Source: Arctopsyche grandis
Taxonomy: Eukaryota > Arthropoda > Insecta > Trichoptera > Hydropsychidae
DNA length: 64,000 nt
Direction: 5' to 3'
Assembly (NCBI RefSeq): GCF_051622035.1
Contig: NC_135365.1
Location: 29,264,001 to 29,328,000, forward strand
In this document: positions 1 to 26,600 of the stretch, in pieces
How positions within the stretch are numbered: the first letter of the stretch is position 1
Layout of the letters: each line of letters begins with the position of its first letter
The notes under the pieces: generated by a model
Database searches by the model: none
Told to the model about the DNA's origin: nothing
Seen by the model: only the letters and a program-made list of their open reading frames with translations
Made by a program: the position numbers and the translations under genes

Positions 1-1270
1 AGCGGCTCGTGAAAATTCATAGTGGTGGGGCTGTCGAGATAAATCAGGCTATAGTAGCTAGTTAACCAAACCGGTGAACGAATGAAAACAAAAATAGCAT
101 TGTACTGTACTTGGGGTACTGCAGCCCCGCAGCCCATATGGACGAGCCGCCACTGCTGGATGTCCATATTCGTCAAACTTCAATTTCCATACCCGTCTGT
201 TTCCAATTACATTAATGCGGGTGTGCAATGTTTTAAAAAATAACGGTAGATTAATGATTTTATGAGGTAATCTGTCCCTAGAGTTTTGTATTACCCATGT
301 TCAACTATAAATCTTTATTTATCTGAGAAACATCGAACAATTCAAAATTAATTAACGAAACGAATCACTCTATTGCGGACTAATATAGGTTCAATAAACG
401 TAAAAGAAAATCACACATATTTCCATTTAAAAGGAGACATTGTTCAGGGATGCTGAAAACGGATCACCGATCTCAGCGGGGTGCTGAGCAGTTAGCACTC
501 ATTTTATGACCTAGCACGGATTTAATAAGACTTCGCTTATTTATCTTTTATGATCGCAATGCCATTCCGCTACAAAATTGTAAAACATCCACGACCATGA
601 GTGCGAATATCGTATAATGTAATTGTAGAATTTAATACAATTAAGAGCTGACGATCGTTGGGCTAATTGCTCTTTTCATTATCATCGTCGAATGATAAAC
701 ATTTCAGAATTGCTTGAGAAGAGGCAACTTAAAAGCTTTAGGTACGCTTCAAGGCACCGTACATACTTATACAGTACTTATGCCTGATTAAAAATTTCAT
801 CATATAATCAAAATTGCGTTTCCGTACGTTCTCTGACGCAAAATGTTTCTATTTTGGGAGATTAATTCAAATAAAATTGTGCTATTTTCCACAAATGTAT
901 CGACTAATTTACCCTCCATTTTCAGTTCGATTTGAATATATTCTAGAATCTTCTGAAACGTCTTTTGACAATGAGGCAATGCTTGATATCAAGTGCACCA
1001 CTTTGGCACCACTATAGTGTGTACTTTACGCTCTGTAAATATCCTGTATTCAACCAGGGTCTTTTGTACTTACGTGACAATAAAATAAAAATAAAAAATC
1101 CATCTCGTCACACTTTTACAACTAGCTACATTCCTATTAGTTACAATCCTATTATTAGCTACATACATATATAACCAGCTATATTTATTCCTGTAGAATT
1201 ATTAAAATTGATAGATTAAGAAGGCGTTCAAATATTGACGATACTTTTCAATCATATACCTACATATATA
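1..1270. other. AT-rich non-coding DNA, upstream of or within the amon 5' region
   Basis: I see no convincing coding exon here. The missing amon exons (signal peptide and first half of the propeptide) should lie in or beyond this stretch, but I could not find a matching segment. The first 60 bases share a short motif (AAATCAGGCTRTARTAGCTA) with bases near 52915-52940, so part of this is dispersed repeat. Confidence 0.4.
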
Positions 1271-1274
1271 TTTG

Positions 1275-1860
1275 ATTTTTAAATGCTTTTTATTATGTAT
1301 TACTAAATTATGTTCACAATACATTTTATATCTATTTTAATAGCTATTGATCTACTGATCATTTTCTATTTTACAATTTTAATTTAATTTTGTTAGTAAT
1401 CATAGTATTATATTATTCTAATGTTAATATACAGCGTAATAGGAAAAAGAGCTCAAAAACCTATTTACAATTCTTATAAATGCTCATAATACATCTAATA
1501 CATAATATTAATTAAAGACTCTCTAAAGTCGATGACCTAAAGCAGATTGTGTTTAGGTAATCTGTGTGTTATACCTGAAGGGTATAGACATTTTGTTGTA
1601 ATCACCGAGAATCTTCACAAGTGTGTTAGTATGGTTATTAGTGATTCTGTCATAGAATCTCCTGGTTAGTGTGTTAGTAATGTCTGTAACAAACGGAATA
1701 TTATTTATGGCATGCAGTTTTTTCAATTTAGCATATATGGGTGTATTATAAATTATTTTTAGGGATTTATTTTGTATTATTTGGAACTTGGAAAGGTTAG
1801 TATTCGAGGCGTTATTCCATACAGGTGAAGCATAGGTTAATAATGGTAATATGAGCACGC
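1275..1860 (-). pseudogene. Jockey-type LINE 3' end (C-terminal ORF2 fragment plus 3' UTR)
   Basis: The minus strand from 1858 to 1556 encodes about 100 residues containing LTYASPVWNNAS and FQIIQNKSLKIIYNTP, and further on a FYDRITNNHTN stretch. This is the pattern that follows the reverse-transcriptase domain in Jockey-like non-LTR retrotransposons. Bases 1275-1555 are its 3' UTR, and the same sequence recurs twice, in opposite orientations, at 55025-55160 and 55372-55650. The copy is 5'-truncated, as is normal for LINE insertions, and has no intact polymerase. Family assignment is from motif memory; no search was run. Confidence 0.7.
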
Positions 1861-2840
1861 GATATTATTTTATTTTATTTTGAGTTGATAAAGAACTATG
1901 GCGATTAAATATTGCGGGTATACCCCCCTACATATATATTAAAGTGGTAAAATTCCTCGAGAATGGTTGCAGTCGACATTTATTCCCTTACCGAGGAAAA
2001 ATAAGCCAACGTTTTCGTTTATTGAGCCACACACTTCTCACACTTCACACACTTTCGTTTATTGAGCCAAGTACTTCTCAAACTTATTCTAGAAAGAATA
2101 CGTTCGAATTCACAATTTGCATTTAGAGGGAGATTGGGAACAAGAGAAGCGTTGTTCTGCATGAACATGCTCCTGCAAAAGTGTAGGGAATTTAAAAAGA
2201 GGATATACATACGTCTGTTTCATCGACTTCTAAAAGGCAATCGATAGAGTGGAACATGATAGATTAATGCATGCACTTAACCAAACTGGAATAGATGCAA
2301 AGTATATCGTCTTTTTGAAGTACTTATACTGGAATCAATCTGCTGTCGTGAAGGTCGAAGACTTGGAAACCGGAAACGTAGAAATCCGCCGAGGGGATGT
2401 GTATTGTCGCCTACGCTGTTCAATCTGTATTCGGAAATGGTATTCAACCAGGCAGTCTATAGGAGAATAGGAGTGTGAATAGGCGGCGAAATAATTAATA
2501 ATATCCGTTTCCCTGATGATACGGCAACTGACAGAGAGTGCCGAAGACCTGCAATCGTTACTGATCGCAATAAACTAATCATTTCAAAAGTGGGGTCTGT
2601 CCATTAATATTAAAAAGACAAAATCAATGATTATATGCAAAGAAAAGACGGATCCATTAAACCTGAGTGTGCGCGGACAAAAAATTGAACAGGTTGAACA
2701 CTACAAATACAATGAGCAATGATCAATACGGATGTCACTTCTGAAATGGAGATAATAAAACAGATCGAAATAGCAAGAAATGCCATCGTCAGCATGAAAA
2801 ATGTTTTGTGTTGTCTATGAAATTGCGCTTAAAAATCCAG

Positions 2841-3110
2841 GATTGGAGAGAAAGACAGCTAGTGTAGTAGAGGTTATTTATTGGTCTGCACCCGTCGGCT
2901 CTCCAGCATCGAATGCTCTACGGTCCAAAAGCGCCCAATATTTATACTCTCCGCACACAGATATTATTGGTCAATGGGTCGCGAGACCCTATTGGCTGTT
3001 ATACACGACTCCTCTATACGCCGAGGCTATTTTGGCGCGAACACGAGATCAGGTGATCAGCGCTCGTAAACCATCGGTCCACGAGCGCCACTCACCTAAT
3101 CTTTATGTTA
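2841..3110. repeat. LTR-like repeat inserted in the LINE (copy 1)
   Basis: This block breaks the LINE C-terminal coding homology. It shares with 3334-3640 the phrases AGCGCCCAATATTTAT, a CCTATTGG motif, CGAGATCAGG and CCACGAGCGCC, in the same order and orientation. Both end near GTTAYAAT, which read on the minus strand gives a TGT-type LTR start. The most likely reading is a solo LTR or fragment of one family. No clear target duplication was found. Confidence 0.45.
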
Positions 3111-3333
3111 TAATGTGTGTGGTCTGTGTTGCTGTATGGATGTGAAGCGTGGACGCTGTTAGTGGCAAGCCTGAACAGGACAGAGTCCTTTGAATTGTAA
3201 TGTAACCAGAGGATGTTAAATATCTCATGGAAGGAGCATGTGAGGAAAGAAACGGTCCTCCAGCTTCTTCATAAAACGTAAGAAGAGGTTAGTAAAAAGA
3301 GAGCTTCTTGACACGGTAAAGCGCCGTAAGATG

Positions 3334-3640
3334 GTGAAGAGTATCCAGAGGTAAGGGGAATCAAGTCGAGGTACAATAAAACAATCAGGTAAGTTTCAGA
3401 TCTTTACTGATGCTCCTCTGGTGGCAGCCAGGTTCTGAATGAATCACAGTTCAAGAGCGCCCAATATTTATTCCGTATACAGATACTCGCGAGATCCTAT
3501 TGGTCGATGAGTCGCGCGATCCTATTGGCCGTTGTACCCGACCACTCTATACGTTGACGCCATTTCGATGCCAATGCGAGATCAGGCGATCGGCGCTAGT
3601 GAACCACGAGCGCCTCTCTTAATTTTTACGTTACAATATA
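3334..3640. repeat. LTR-like repeat inserted in the LINE (copy 2)
   Basis: Related to the block at 2841-3110 and in the same orientation. It splits the LINE between the segment equal to GCGCCGTAAGATGG and the segment starting TTTGGCCACGTTATTC; in the second LINE copy (minus strand, near 10800-10830) these two are adjacent. Solo LTR is the preferred reading. Confidence 0.45.
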
Positions 3641-4314
3641 ATATTTTGGCCACGTTATTCACGGCCCCAAATATCGCCTTCAACAAACAATCATAGAGGG
3701 GAAATAGGAGATAAACAGAGGCTTGGGAGAAAGATGCTCTCTTAGCTCCGGGATATCAGGTCATGGATGGGACTCGAACTCTTTGTTTCGGAAAATTATT
3801 TGACAATGACAATCCGAATACGGATTCGGCATTAGAAGACAAAGAAAATTGCCCGGCGATGCTTGGGTGAAAATCTTTTTGTATTGTACTTAAATTTGTA
3901 GTCAATCACCCCGATAATATTTATTGACGCCATATCGTTGGCAAATGATTACTCTTACATATGTACATTGTAGATACATAAATATGTCTTTATTTACTTT
4001 GAAGCTGTTCGATCGAGAGTAGGTAATCTGTCATCCCATCCTTGTTCTCGCTCCAGGAGTAAACATAATATGTACGTTTAGCTAGGAGAATTAGCGCTAC
4101 ACGTGTGAAGGGAGGAAACAGGTGCGCATATTCCATCGAAGTGGCAGACGTTAAGCCGGCATTAGGGGATCAAAGGGCTCGTTAAATTTAATGGCGAGGA
4201 ATATGTATCCCGCGTCCCTCGTTTCGTTTTGAGTGTGATGACACGGTGGAGTCGCTGTAATTGTTTCATTTCAATTTTCATCAAATTTAAACTTGTTTTT
4301 TGTATTTACGACAG

Positions 4315-19196
<14,882 letters not shown>

Positions 19197-19660
19197 GAGA
19201 TAGAAAAATCTTCCATATCTATTTGATTTTGTTTTTGACTTACTGTTGTCTTTAAAATTGCAATTATTGATTTTTTTTGTGTTGAATTTAATCTGTTTAA
19301 ATTCCATTTTTATATGGATTGCATTTTACTCTGCATTATATAAAAAATATCGACGAATATCAAAATCAAAGCGTACGCTTACTTTACAAACGTACGCAAG
19401 AAATAATATGGACCAAAAAGTTTATTAATTTCATATTAAATATTGATCAATGAACCATGTTTTTAATGATATTACTAAACCAAACACCAATATTGACTCA
19501 CTTTAATACTTCCGATGATACAAATTTTAATTCAACAGCTATAATAATGATAATAATATCTAATTCAATCAAAATATTTATATTTATAATATTATAATAT
19601 AATATTTTTCTTTTTTATTTTATTTAATGCTTATTGTCAAGAAATAAAGATTAAATAATT
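19197..19660 (+). other. amon: amon 3' UTR with candidate poly(A) signal
   Basis: AT-rich sequence follows the TAA at 19194-19196. The motif AATAAA at 19643-19648 is the first well-placed polyadenylation signal I see, followed by T-rich sequence. Exact cleavage cannot be told from sequence alone. Confidence 0.4.
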
Positions 19661-22600
19661 GTACAATCGTATTTTTTCTTTAAAATGTTGCAATTTATAA
19701 GATTATTTATCGGAATACTTGATTAAATTTTGATTTTTGTATAATAGAAATAATGATCTATTAAGAACTATCTTTATATTTTATTTGTATATACAGGCTA
19801 TATATAAAGTATTTTATTTATATATTTATATAATAACAAAGTTTTTAACTATAAATACATATACATATGTGTATGTATTTATTCAAACTACCATTGGTTA
19901 TGTTTTAATTAAATAAATCTTTCATTTTTGTTATAATTGTACTATACTATAGCATCGTTATTTTTTTTATCTGTGTATGTATGTATTTATGTACGTAGAT
20001 GAAATTATTGAAAGATTTTAAGCTTTATTTTCGTCTATCATTAGGCAATTTCAATACAACGGCACGAAATGTGATATGAATTTGTTGACAAATGCTACAA
20101 AAAAATCTAATAGCATCTAATACTTGAAAATTATAAGCTAAAGAAATTAAAATGGGGATAATGCGATTATGTAAAATTGATATTGCAGAGCCTTGTTGTT
20201 ACCGATAAGGCTTTTATAAAATTCTGCCTAAGACTGTTGATTTGCTTCTTCAACTTTGTATTAAAAAAATATATATATACATATACATATATGTATATAT
20301 TTTTATCTAAGATGTACTTGCTTTCATAGCCTCGACAAGAGAAAACTTAACGTATCCAACAAAGGTAGGGGTTTCCAATTGTTTTTGTGATTTTTTTAGC
20401 GTACAATCAATTTTTTAATGTCACATCATATTTATTATTTTTTTATTGCTGTATATTATGTAGTTTACATATGTGTAATATGACAATTATGTTATAAAGT
20501 TGGAAGCTCCTACTTTACAAGTACATAATACTTTTACATAAATATGTCTAGATGTACACACATTTGTAGAGCTCATGCATGAGACATTTGATGACAACTA
20601 TGATGATACACCTTCGCACATTTCTATCTTAATCATGAAAAATAAATAAATAAAAGTATGTGTATGTGAGTCAAAAAATCAATTGGCTTAAGGACTTAAA
20701 TACGTTTTTATATCTTACAAAAATTATATTTTTACTGCATGTTTTTGTTGTTGAGTGGTCTTGTATAAAAAAAAAAAGTATCGGATATTGAAGTCCACAC
20801 ACGTTGCAATCTAAAAATGTTTATCGACAAAAGTTATATACGAAGAAATTTAATAATTGATTCAATCGAGTATTTATATTGTGGCTTATGTGATCTCAAC
20901 CAGCCACATGATCACATAAGACGCTCTATAAATACCTTATTAATCTTTTTTCAATATTATTTTGTTAAAGAATATTTGTGTATACGTATACAATTCAATG
21001 CTATGCGTGTATAATAAATTTAACTGACCAAACAACATTGAATTTAATATATAAGCAATGTAATCAGTCCAATTTAATTTTACTTTTTTTATTGCATGTT
21101 TTAAACAAAAAAAAAAATGTAGAAAAATTAGAAAATGAACATAGATGGTTAATTAATCAAATATTTAAATATTGAAATGTGTATCTGAATTTGACATTTA
21201 TTCTTGTAGTTAATATTATATACATGTGTTTAGACATTGCTCCGCATAATAACTTATAATTTTTTATTCAGATATAAGTATTGTAAGTAAAGTTGAATTA
21301 ATAAAATGATTTATATAATATATTATAATATTTAAGTAATATTGATCATTAAATAAGAGAATAAAATAAATTTATTTATCATACTGTGTAAGTAAATTGA
21401 GTACATGCAGCAAAACACAAAGTTTCCTTGTTATTTATTTAAACACCACAAAAGTATTTTCTCATCTCGTTTTGTTTATTTATTTACTACAGTTAAGCCA
21501 TAGTGACATTACAGGTATACTCCAAGGCGTCACTATAGCTAAGCATACATATGTACGTGAAAAAACAATTAAAAGATACAAAAATAAAGCATGAAAGTAA
21601 AGAACAAAAATATAATAAAATATGAACAATACCATGAATGTGAGAACACATTTACAATTTCAAATTGAACAATCAACCCTAAAACAAATCAGCATTTTGT
21701 ATAATATATTGAACAATATAAAGTTGACAGTAATCTGGTTTAGTAGCTTATCTGCACACTTCTCCTTGTTCACCACATTCAAAATGCTATAAAAAGATCT
21801 AGACAAGTATTTAATAGTCACTGGACTTGATTATAATATATAATGCAATATATGCGCATACAAATCATTCCAACTCGTAACAGGATGTTTAACAAGTATG
21901 CGATACTTTTAAATGCATCAATTCGATTTGTTGGATACATTTGCCAATAAAAATTTAATATGCTCCTCAAAACAATTTTTTGCTGGCTTCTTATGATAAA
22001 TTTGATAAATTTGATCCTATATTATAAATATTTATTTGTTTGAAACCAATGTGAGCCGATAAATTGGCAATATCAAAATATTACATGTTTTCTATTATGC
22101 ACTATACTATAGCTATGTATATAAAATCCACATATAATATTGAATACGTACAATATTGACGATATAAACAAAATATACCTTTGAAACACCCATTAGTTTT
22201 GATGTGAAAAGTATCGTTCCGAATAGCACAATCTCAGTTGCATGTGGTATAGCGTCAAGTCAACACTTTATTTGTTATCAGCTCATAGGCAAGGTAATAC
22301 ATTGTATATATGTATGATGTTTCACTGAGATCCAAATTACTGGTTTAGATTTTATATTCAGTTGCACATCATCATGTTTTTGCATAGTTTACTATTTGTT
22401 ATTAGCTGCTTCCCGTTTATTATAAAGATAAATGTACATATATTTTTTTAATCGAATGATTTATTTATGACATAAAATATACCTACGTTATGAAATCAGT
22501 GTTTCAAAAAATATTATCTAACTTGTTCTTAGTGAGAAATTTTTGCTATTCTTTTATGCACTAAAAAAAGAAAAATAGTTCACGGAAAGTGACACGTTTC

Positions 22601-23530
22601 TTGTTCAAATAATGATTTTTTTATATAAATTTATTTAAAAAATATTTGTATTATCATTTTTGTTTCTATAAAATGTTTTCAGTAACATTTTCAAACTAAG
22701 CAAGTTGCTTTCAATAAATATAACTTTTCAGAAAGGACATCATATCATATATATTTATAAATAATATCACTATTCTGAATGTGTGTCTCTGTGTGTATCT
22801 GCGATAACGCTCGCCGTACTATAACAGCTGTTTCGATTCGACATACATACATATGCCAACAAAATGAAGGCCTCGGGGCAAGATAGTGCCAACCCTCACT
22901 TTGGTAGTTCTGAGATAAATCAATTTTAAGCTTTGTTCAAATCCATAAATCAAAACACGTACTTTTTTTAATACTTTTTATTTTTATTTGCTTTAATGAC
23001 ATATCGTTAATAGTTCAGTAACAAAAACATATCAAAACATTAATATATTAAACATAAAATGAAAATATAAAATGGTGCATATCAAAAATTGTGGGTTGAA
23101 ACTGTATTCCACCAATTTTAAAAAAAAAATACATACAAAGATATGACATTTTTTATGACATGACATTGTCATCATTAATTTATACATTATACATTAAATT
23201 TATTTTAATTAATATAAATTTTATATGAGGAGTGAAATAAAATAGCTCCAAAATGAGTGACTAAGTGATGTAAGAATATAATAACGAAAGAAAAAAACTT
23301 CTACATATACTTTTTGCTACCAATGTGTCCTGTAGGTAAATAAATCTCTGAGCATTTAGCTCCATTTAAAATTTACTTAACGAATTATTTAATTAATTAA
23401 TTTTTCTATTGGTGTTTTATATTAAACAATTAAATATAAATATATTTAAAAGATATTTTAAAAAAATTCGACCGCGTGTGGATCGAACACAGGACCGACA
23501 CATTCCTTTTAATTTTTTTTTATTTAATAA
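19661..23530. other. Intergenic AT-rich DNA between amon and the SDR gene
   Basis: No coding region found. It contains a SINE-like 3' hairpin (21498-21538), a dispersed repeat (22775-22866) and many short CATATGTA microsatellite runs. Confidence 0.5.
21498..21538. repeat. SINE-type 3' hairpin, variant stem
   Basis: CCATAGTGAC ... GTCACTATAG forms a 9 of 10 bp stem around a loop beginning ATTACAGGTATA and ending CCAAGGC. It matches the layout of the SINE 3' hairpin at 15116-15155 (loop CTAACAGGTAACCCCAATGC), but the stem bases differ on both sides. Confidence 0.55.
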
Positions 23531-23580
23531 CTTAATATACCAACAACCATGCGATGATATTTCATCGGGTACATCACTAG
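23450..23580 (+). mobile_element. Helitron-like 3' end just upstream of the SDR gene
   Basis: CGATGATATTTCATCG forms a short hairpin (6-bp stem), followed ten bases later by CTAG at 23577-23580 and then T. Hairpin plus CTAG/T is the classical Helitron terminus. An upstream GATCGAACACAGGACC phrase resembles a tRNA B box read backwards, so a SINE is an alternative. The 5' end is not defined; the start given is approximate. Confidence 0.45.
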
Positions 23581-23647
23581 TACATACGAAATATAAATTT
23601 AAAAGATATGGTACATATGTAACTCCAGTTTAAAACGTCTCCCATTT

Positions 23648-26600
23648 ATGATCCACAGCATGTGGTGGACGCTTCAGAAATGGCTGATGCTGCGTCCCAA
23701 AAGTTTATTTCCATCCAAAGAAATGGTCGTATTGGTGAGTGGATGTGACAGTGGTCTTGGCTTCCAAACAGCTTTGACTGCAAGCAAAGCAGGACTCACT
23801 GTGGTAGCTGGGATGTTTGAGGGACCAACAACCGAAGCAGCCGCAGACCTCAAGAGACTCTGCCCTTCCCAGCATCAGCCTCATCTGCTGCACCTGGATA
23901 TCACCGATGATGCAAGCGTCACCAACGCTGTCAAATACGTCTCCGACATCATCGAATCAAATTCAAATTATTGTAAGACATTTTAATAAAGCGAAAAGCT
24001 GTCTCAATGATAGGCAGATTGGAAATCAAACTCAATATACATATGTGTGTAACATAGGCTGCCGGGGTAAATTTACATTGACAATCTCAGAGCTGTTCTA
24101 CAATAATGTATTGAAATCTACAATTGAATATTAACTCAGTTTTAATAATTAGTAGAATAAGAAAATAATTCACTTTATTGTAACGGCCTTAGAATCACCC
24201 TTCATAAAACATAGAAGATATAAAATTGTATACTTACATATTGTCAAGTTCTAAGTCACTGATTATACAAATATAATTCACTTCTACACACATATATTAT
24301 GTATGTGTGTAAAATAAAACCAGCAGAATAGACTAGTGGTTAGCATATAATGCTTCGAACAAAGTGGTCACGAGTTCAAATTCCACTGGTTTCTGCTGGC
24401 CAGACCTTGAATTTGTAACTCAAGGTAGATTTTTTCCTATCAGAGTTGGCCAATTTATCTGAGTTTCATTGAAACGGTTCCAACAAATTGACAACCTTGC
24501 CCATTTTCTCGCAAAATTCGAGTATTCAGCAATCTCGAATTTCACTGAATTGTATAAAATGCTGCTAATTTACAAATTTGACCATAATTTGTATCAAATG
24601 TACAATTTTTCTGTCTAGGAGGGTGCATGTTACCTGTTAGGCTCCCTGGTATAAAAAATTAAAAATAAATAATAATAATGAATATATACATATGTATGAA
24701 TATTCAAAAATATTTAAATTAAATCAAAAATCACCCACAAGTGTGAAGTATTGAATTTAGAATGTTCATGTAACGACTTTTCAGATCTCCACGCTGTGAT
24801 CAACAATGCTGGAGTGATGGTGTTTGGAAACTTGGAATGGCAGACTCAGCGACAAATCGACACGCAAGTGGGTGTAAATCTTTTGGGCACTTTGCGTCTA
24901 TCTCGGGAAACTCTGCCTCTGCTTAGAAGGAGCTCCAGGATAAACGCGAAGAAAAACATCAAGCCCAGACTGATAACTGTGGGCAGTCATTGTGGAATTC
25001 AGCCACTGCCCACACTCTCCGTTTATGCAGCTACCAAATGCGCTATCAAAGGCTGGTGCGAAGCTATTAGGATGGAGCTGAAACCTCTTGGAGTAGAAGT
25101 AGTCAATTTCATACCAGGTAAATTTCTAAATTTTAAAAATCTACTTTATCTAATGAGAATACAGTGGTTGGGGACTTCGTATAAGATATTCTGTTTTCCT
25201 TTATACAAAATTGGGTTTTGATTATAAAGTCTTTATCATGCTCTTCCATGTGATTATTTACTTCCACTATTACAACTTAAAAAAATATATATTATCTTTT
25301 ATTTTATTATTTTATTTATTAATAGTTTTGGACCATTGTGGCATTACAGGAAGAACCTAATGCGCCACAATGGCCTACATTTATCAAAGATAATACAAGT
25401 AAAAGACAGAAAAATTAGAAAGCAGAAAACATGGTAAAATAAGATAATAATAAAAAAGTAACAAAAGGAAAATAATAATACAATTAAAATAGTACATAAA
25501 AATGTACAAAGGAGAAAGAAAAAGTAAAATAAATCAAACAAAATATGAATAAAAAATAAAATCACAGCGAGGCCCAAATGGAAGAGAGTAGATTAAGATT
25601 CCACTCATTCATCACATTCAAATTAATTAAGTAATTATGAGCGCAGGTTACCAGATAAATATGTTAAAATAACATCTGATAATCTACGCTCCCCAAGGTG
25701 GAAAATATCACATTCAGGGACAGGGATTATCTTCTTCTTCTTCTTCTTAATTGTCAAAGATTAATTAGGTCCTGGTTCAGGTCAGGTTCCTCCAGAAGCA
25801 ACATAACGAAACATAATATCTTCTTCTTATTCTGAGCTTGACTTTTGAAGATCTTCTTCAAACATACATTCAAATAATAAGCATGTATACATATATGTAG
25901 GGCTTTTTTTCCCATGTAACGCGGTGGAACGGCGTTCCGGCACCTTTTTGTTTGAGCATTTTTTATGTTTCAAACGAATATTCTATGTAATATAATTTTT
26001 TCCAATAAAAAAACTTGACAATGAGTGAGTTCCGGCACCTTTTTTTAAAAAAAAAAGCCCTGCATATATGTATGCATACTTATTAAATCCTCTCATCATT
26101 TAATTTCATATTTATTTTGTTATTTAAAATCGTTATTCAGCTATGTATTTTGCATAATTGCAACATGTAAAATTTGATATTATGTTTTTCATATATGCTC
26201 TCACATACATATGTATGTACATATCAGGTATTTTCGATATGTGCAGAGTCATTGAAAGTTGATAAAATTCTTACTATTGCATATTTGACATAGTATGTGA
26301 CATAGCAAAAAGGTATTGAATCTCTTAAATAAATAACAACTAAATCAATTAATAATACAAATTACATTATTATGTAGCTACCTTATATTACATATGTACA
26401 TATATATTACCAATAACAAAGCATTTTATGAATGTGAACTAGCCACATTTTGTCGAAACCTGAGTAAAAAAAAATAATTATGTACTTTCAACGCAAAATG
26501 GTGTATTTTTTTATTTTTTTATTTATACGGTCAAAAAACATGACCATTTTACATGAAGAAAAGGAGAAAGAAAAAAAATTAAAATAAAGTTAGTAATAAT

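Larger units (their letters stand above)
2040..3860 (+). pseudogene. Non-LTR retrotransposon (LINE) reverse-transcriptase fragment, interrupted by two LTR-like insertions
   Basis: Frames near 2100-2470 encode pieces of a LINE reverse transcriptase: NSQFAFRGRLGTREALF, then DRLMHALNQTGIDAKYI and LYWNQSAVVKVE with VEIRRGD. The frame shifts and carries stops, so it is dead. The C-terminal part (about 3110-3330 and 3640-3850) matches the better-preserved minus-strand copy at 10563-11203, which shows that two blocks (about 2841-3110 and 3334-3640) are later insertions. The 3' end is marked by a GAATACGGATTCGGCATTAG motif shared by both copies. Confidence 0.75.
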
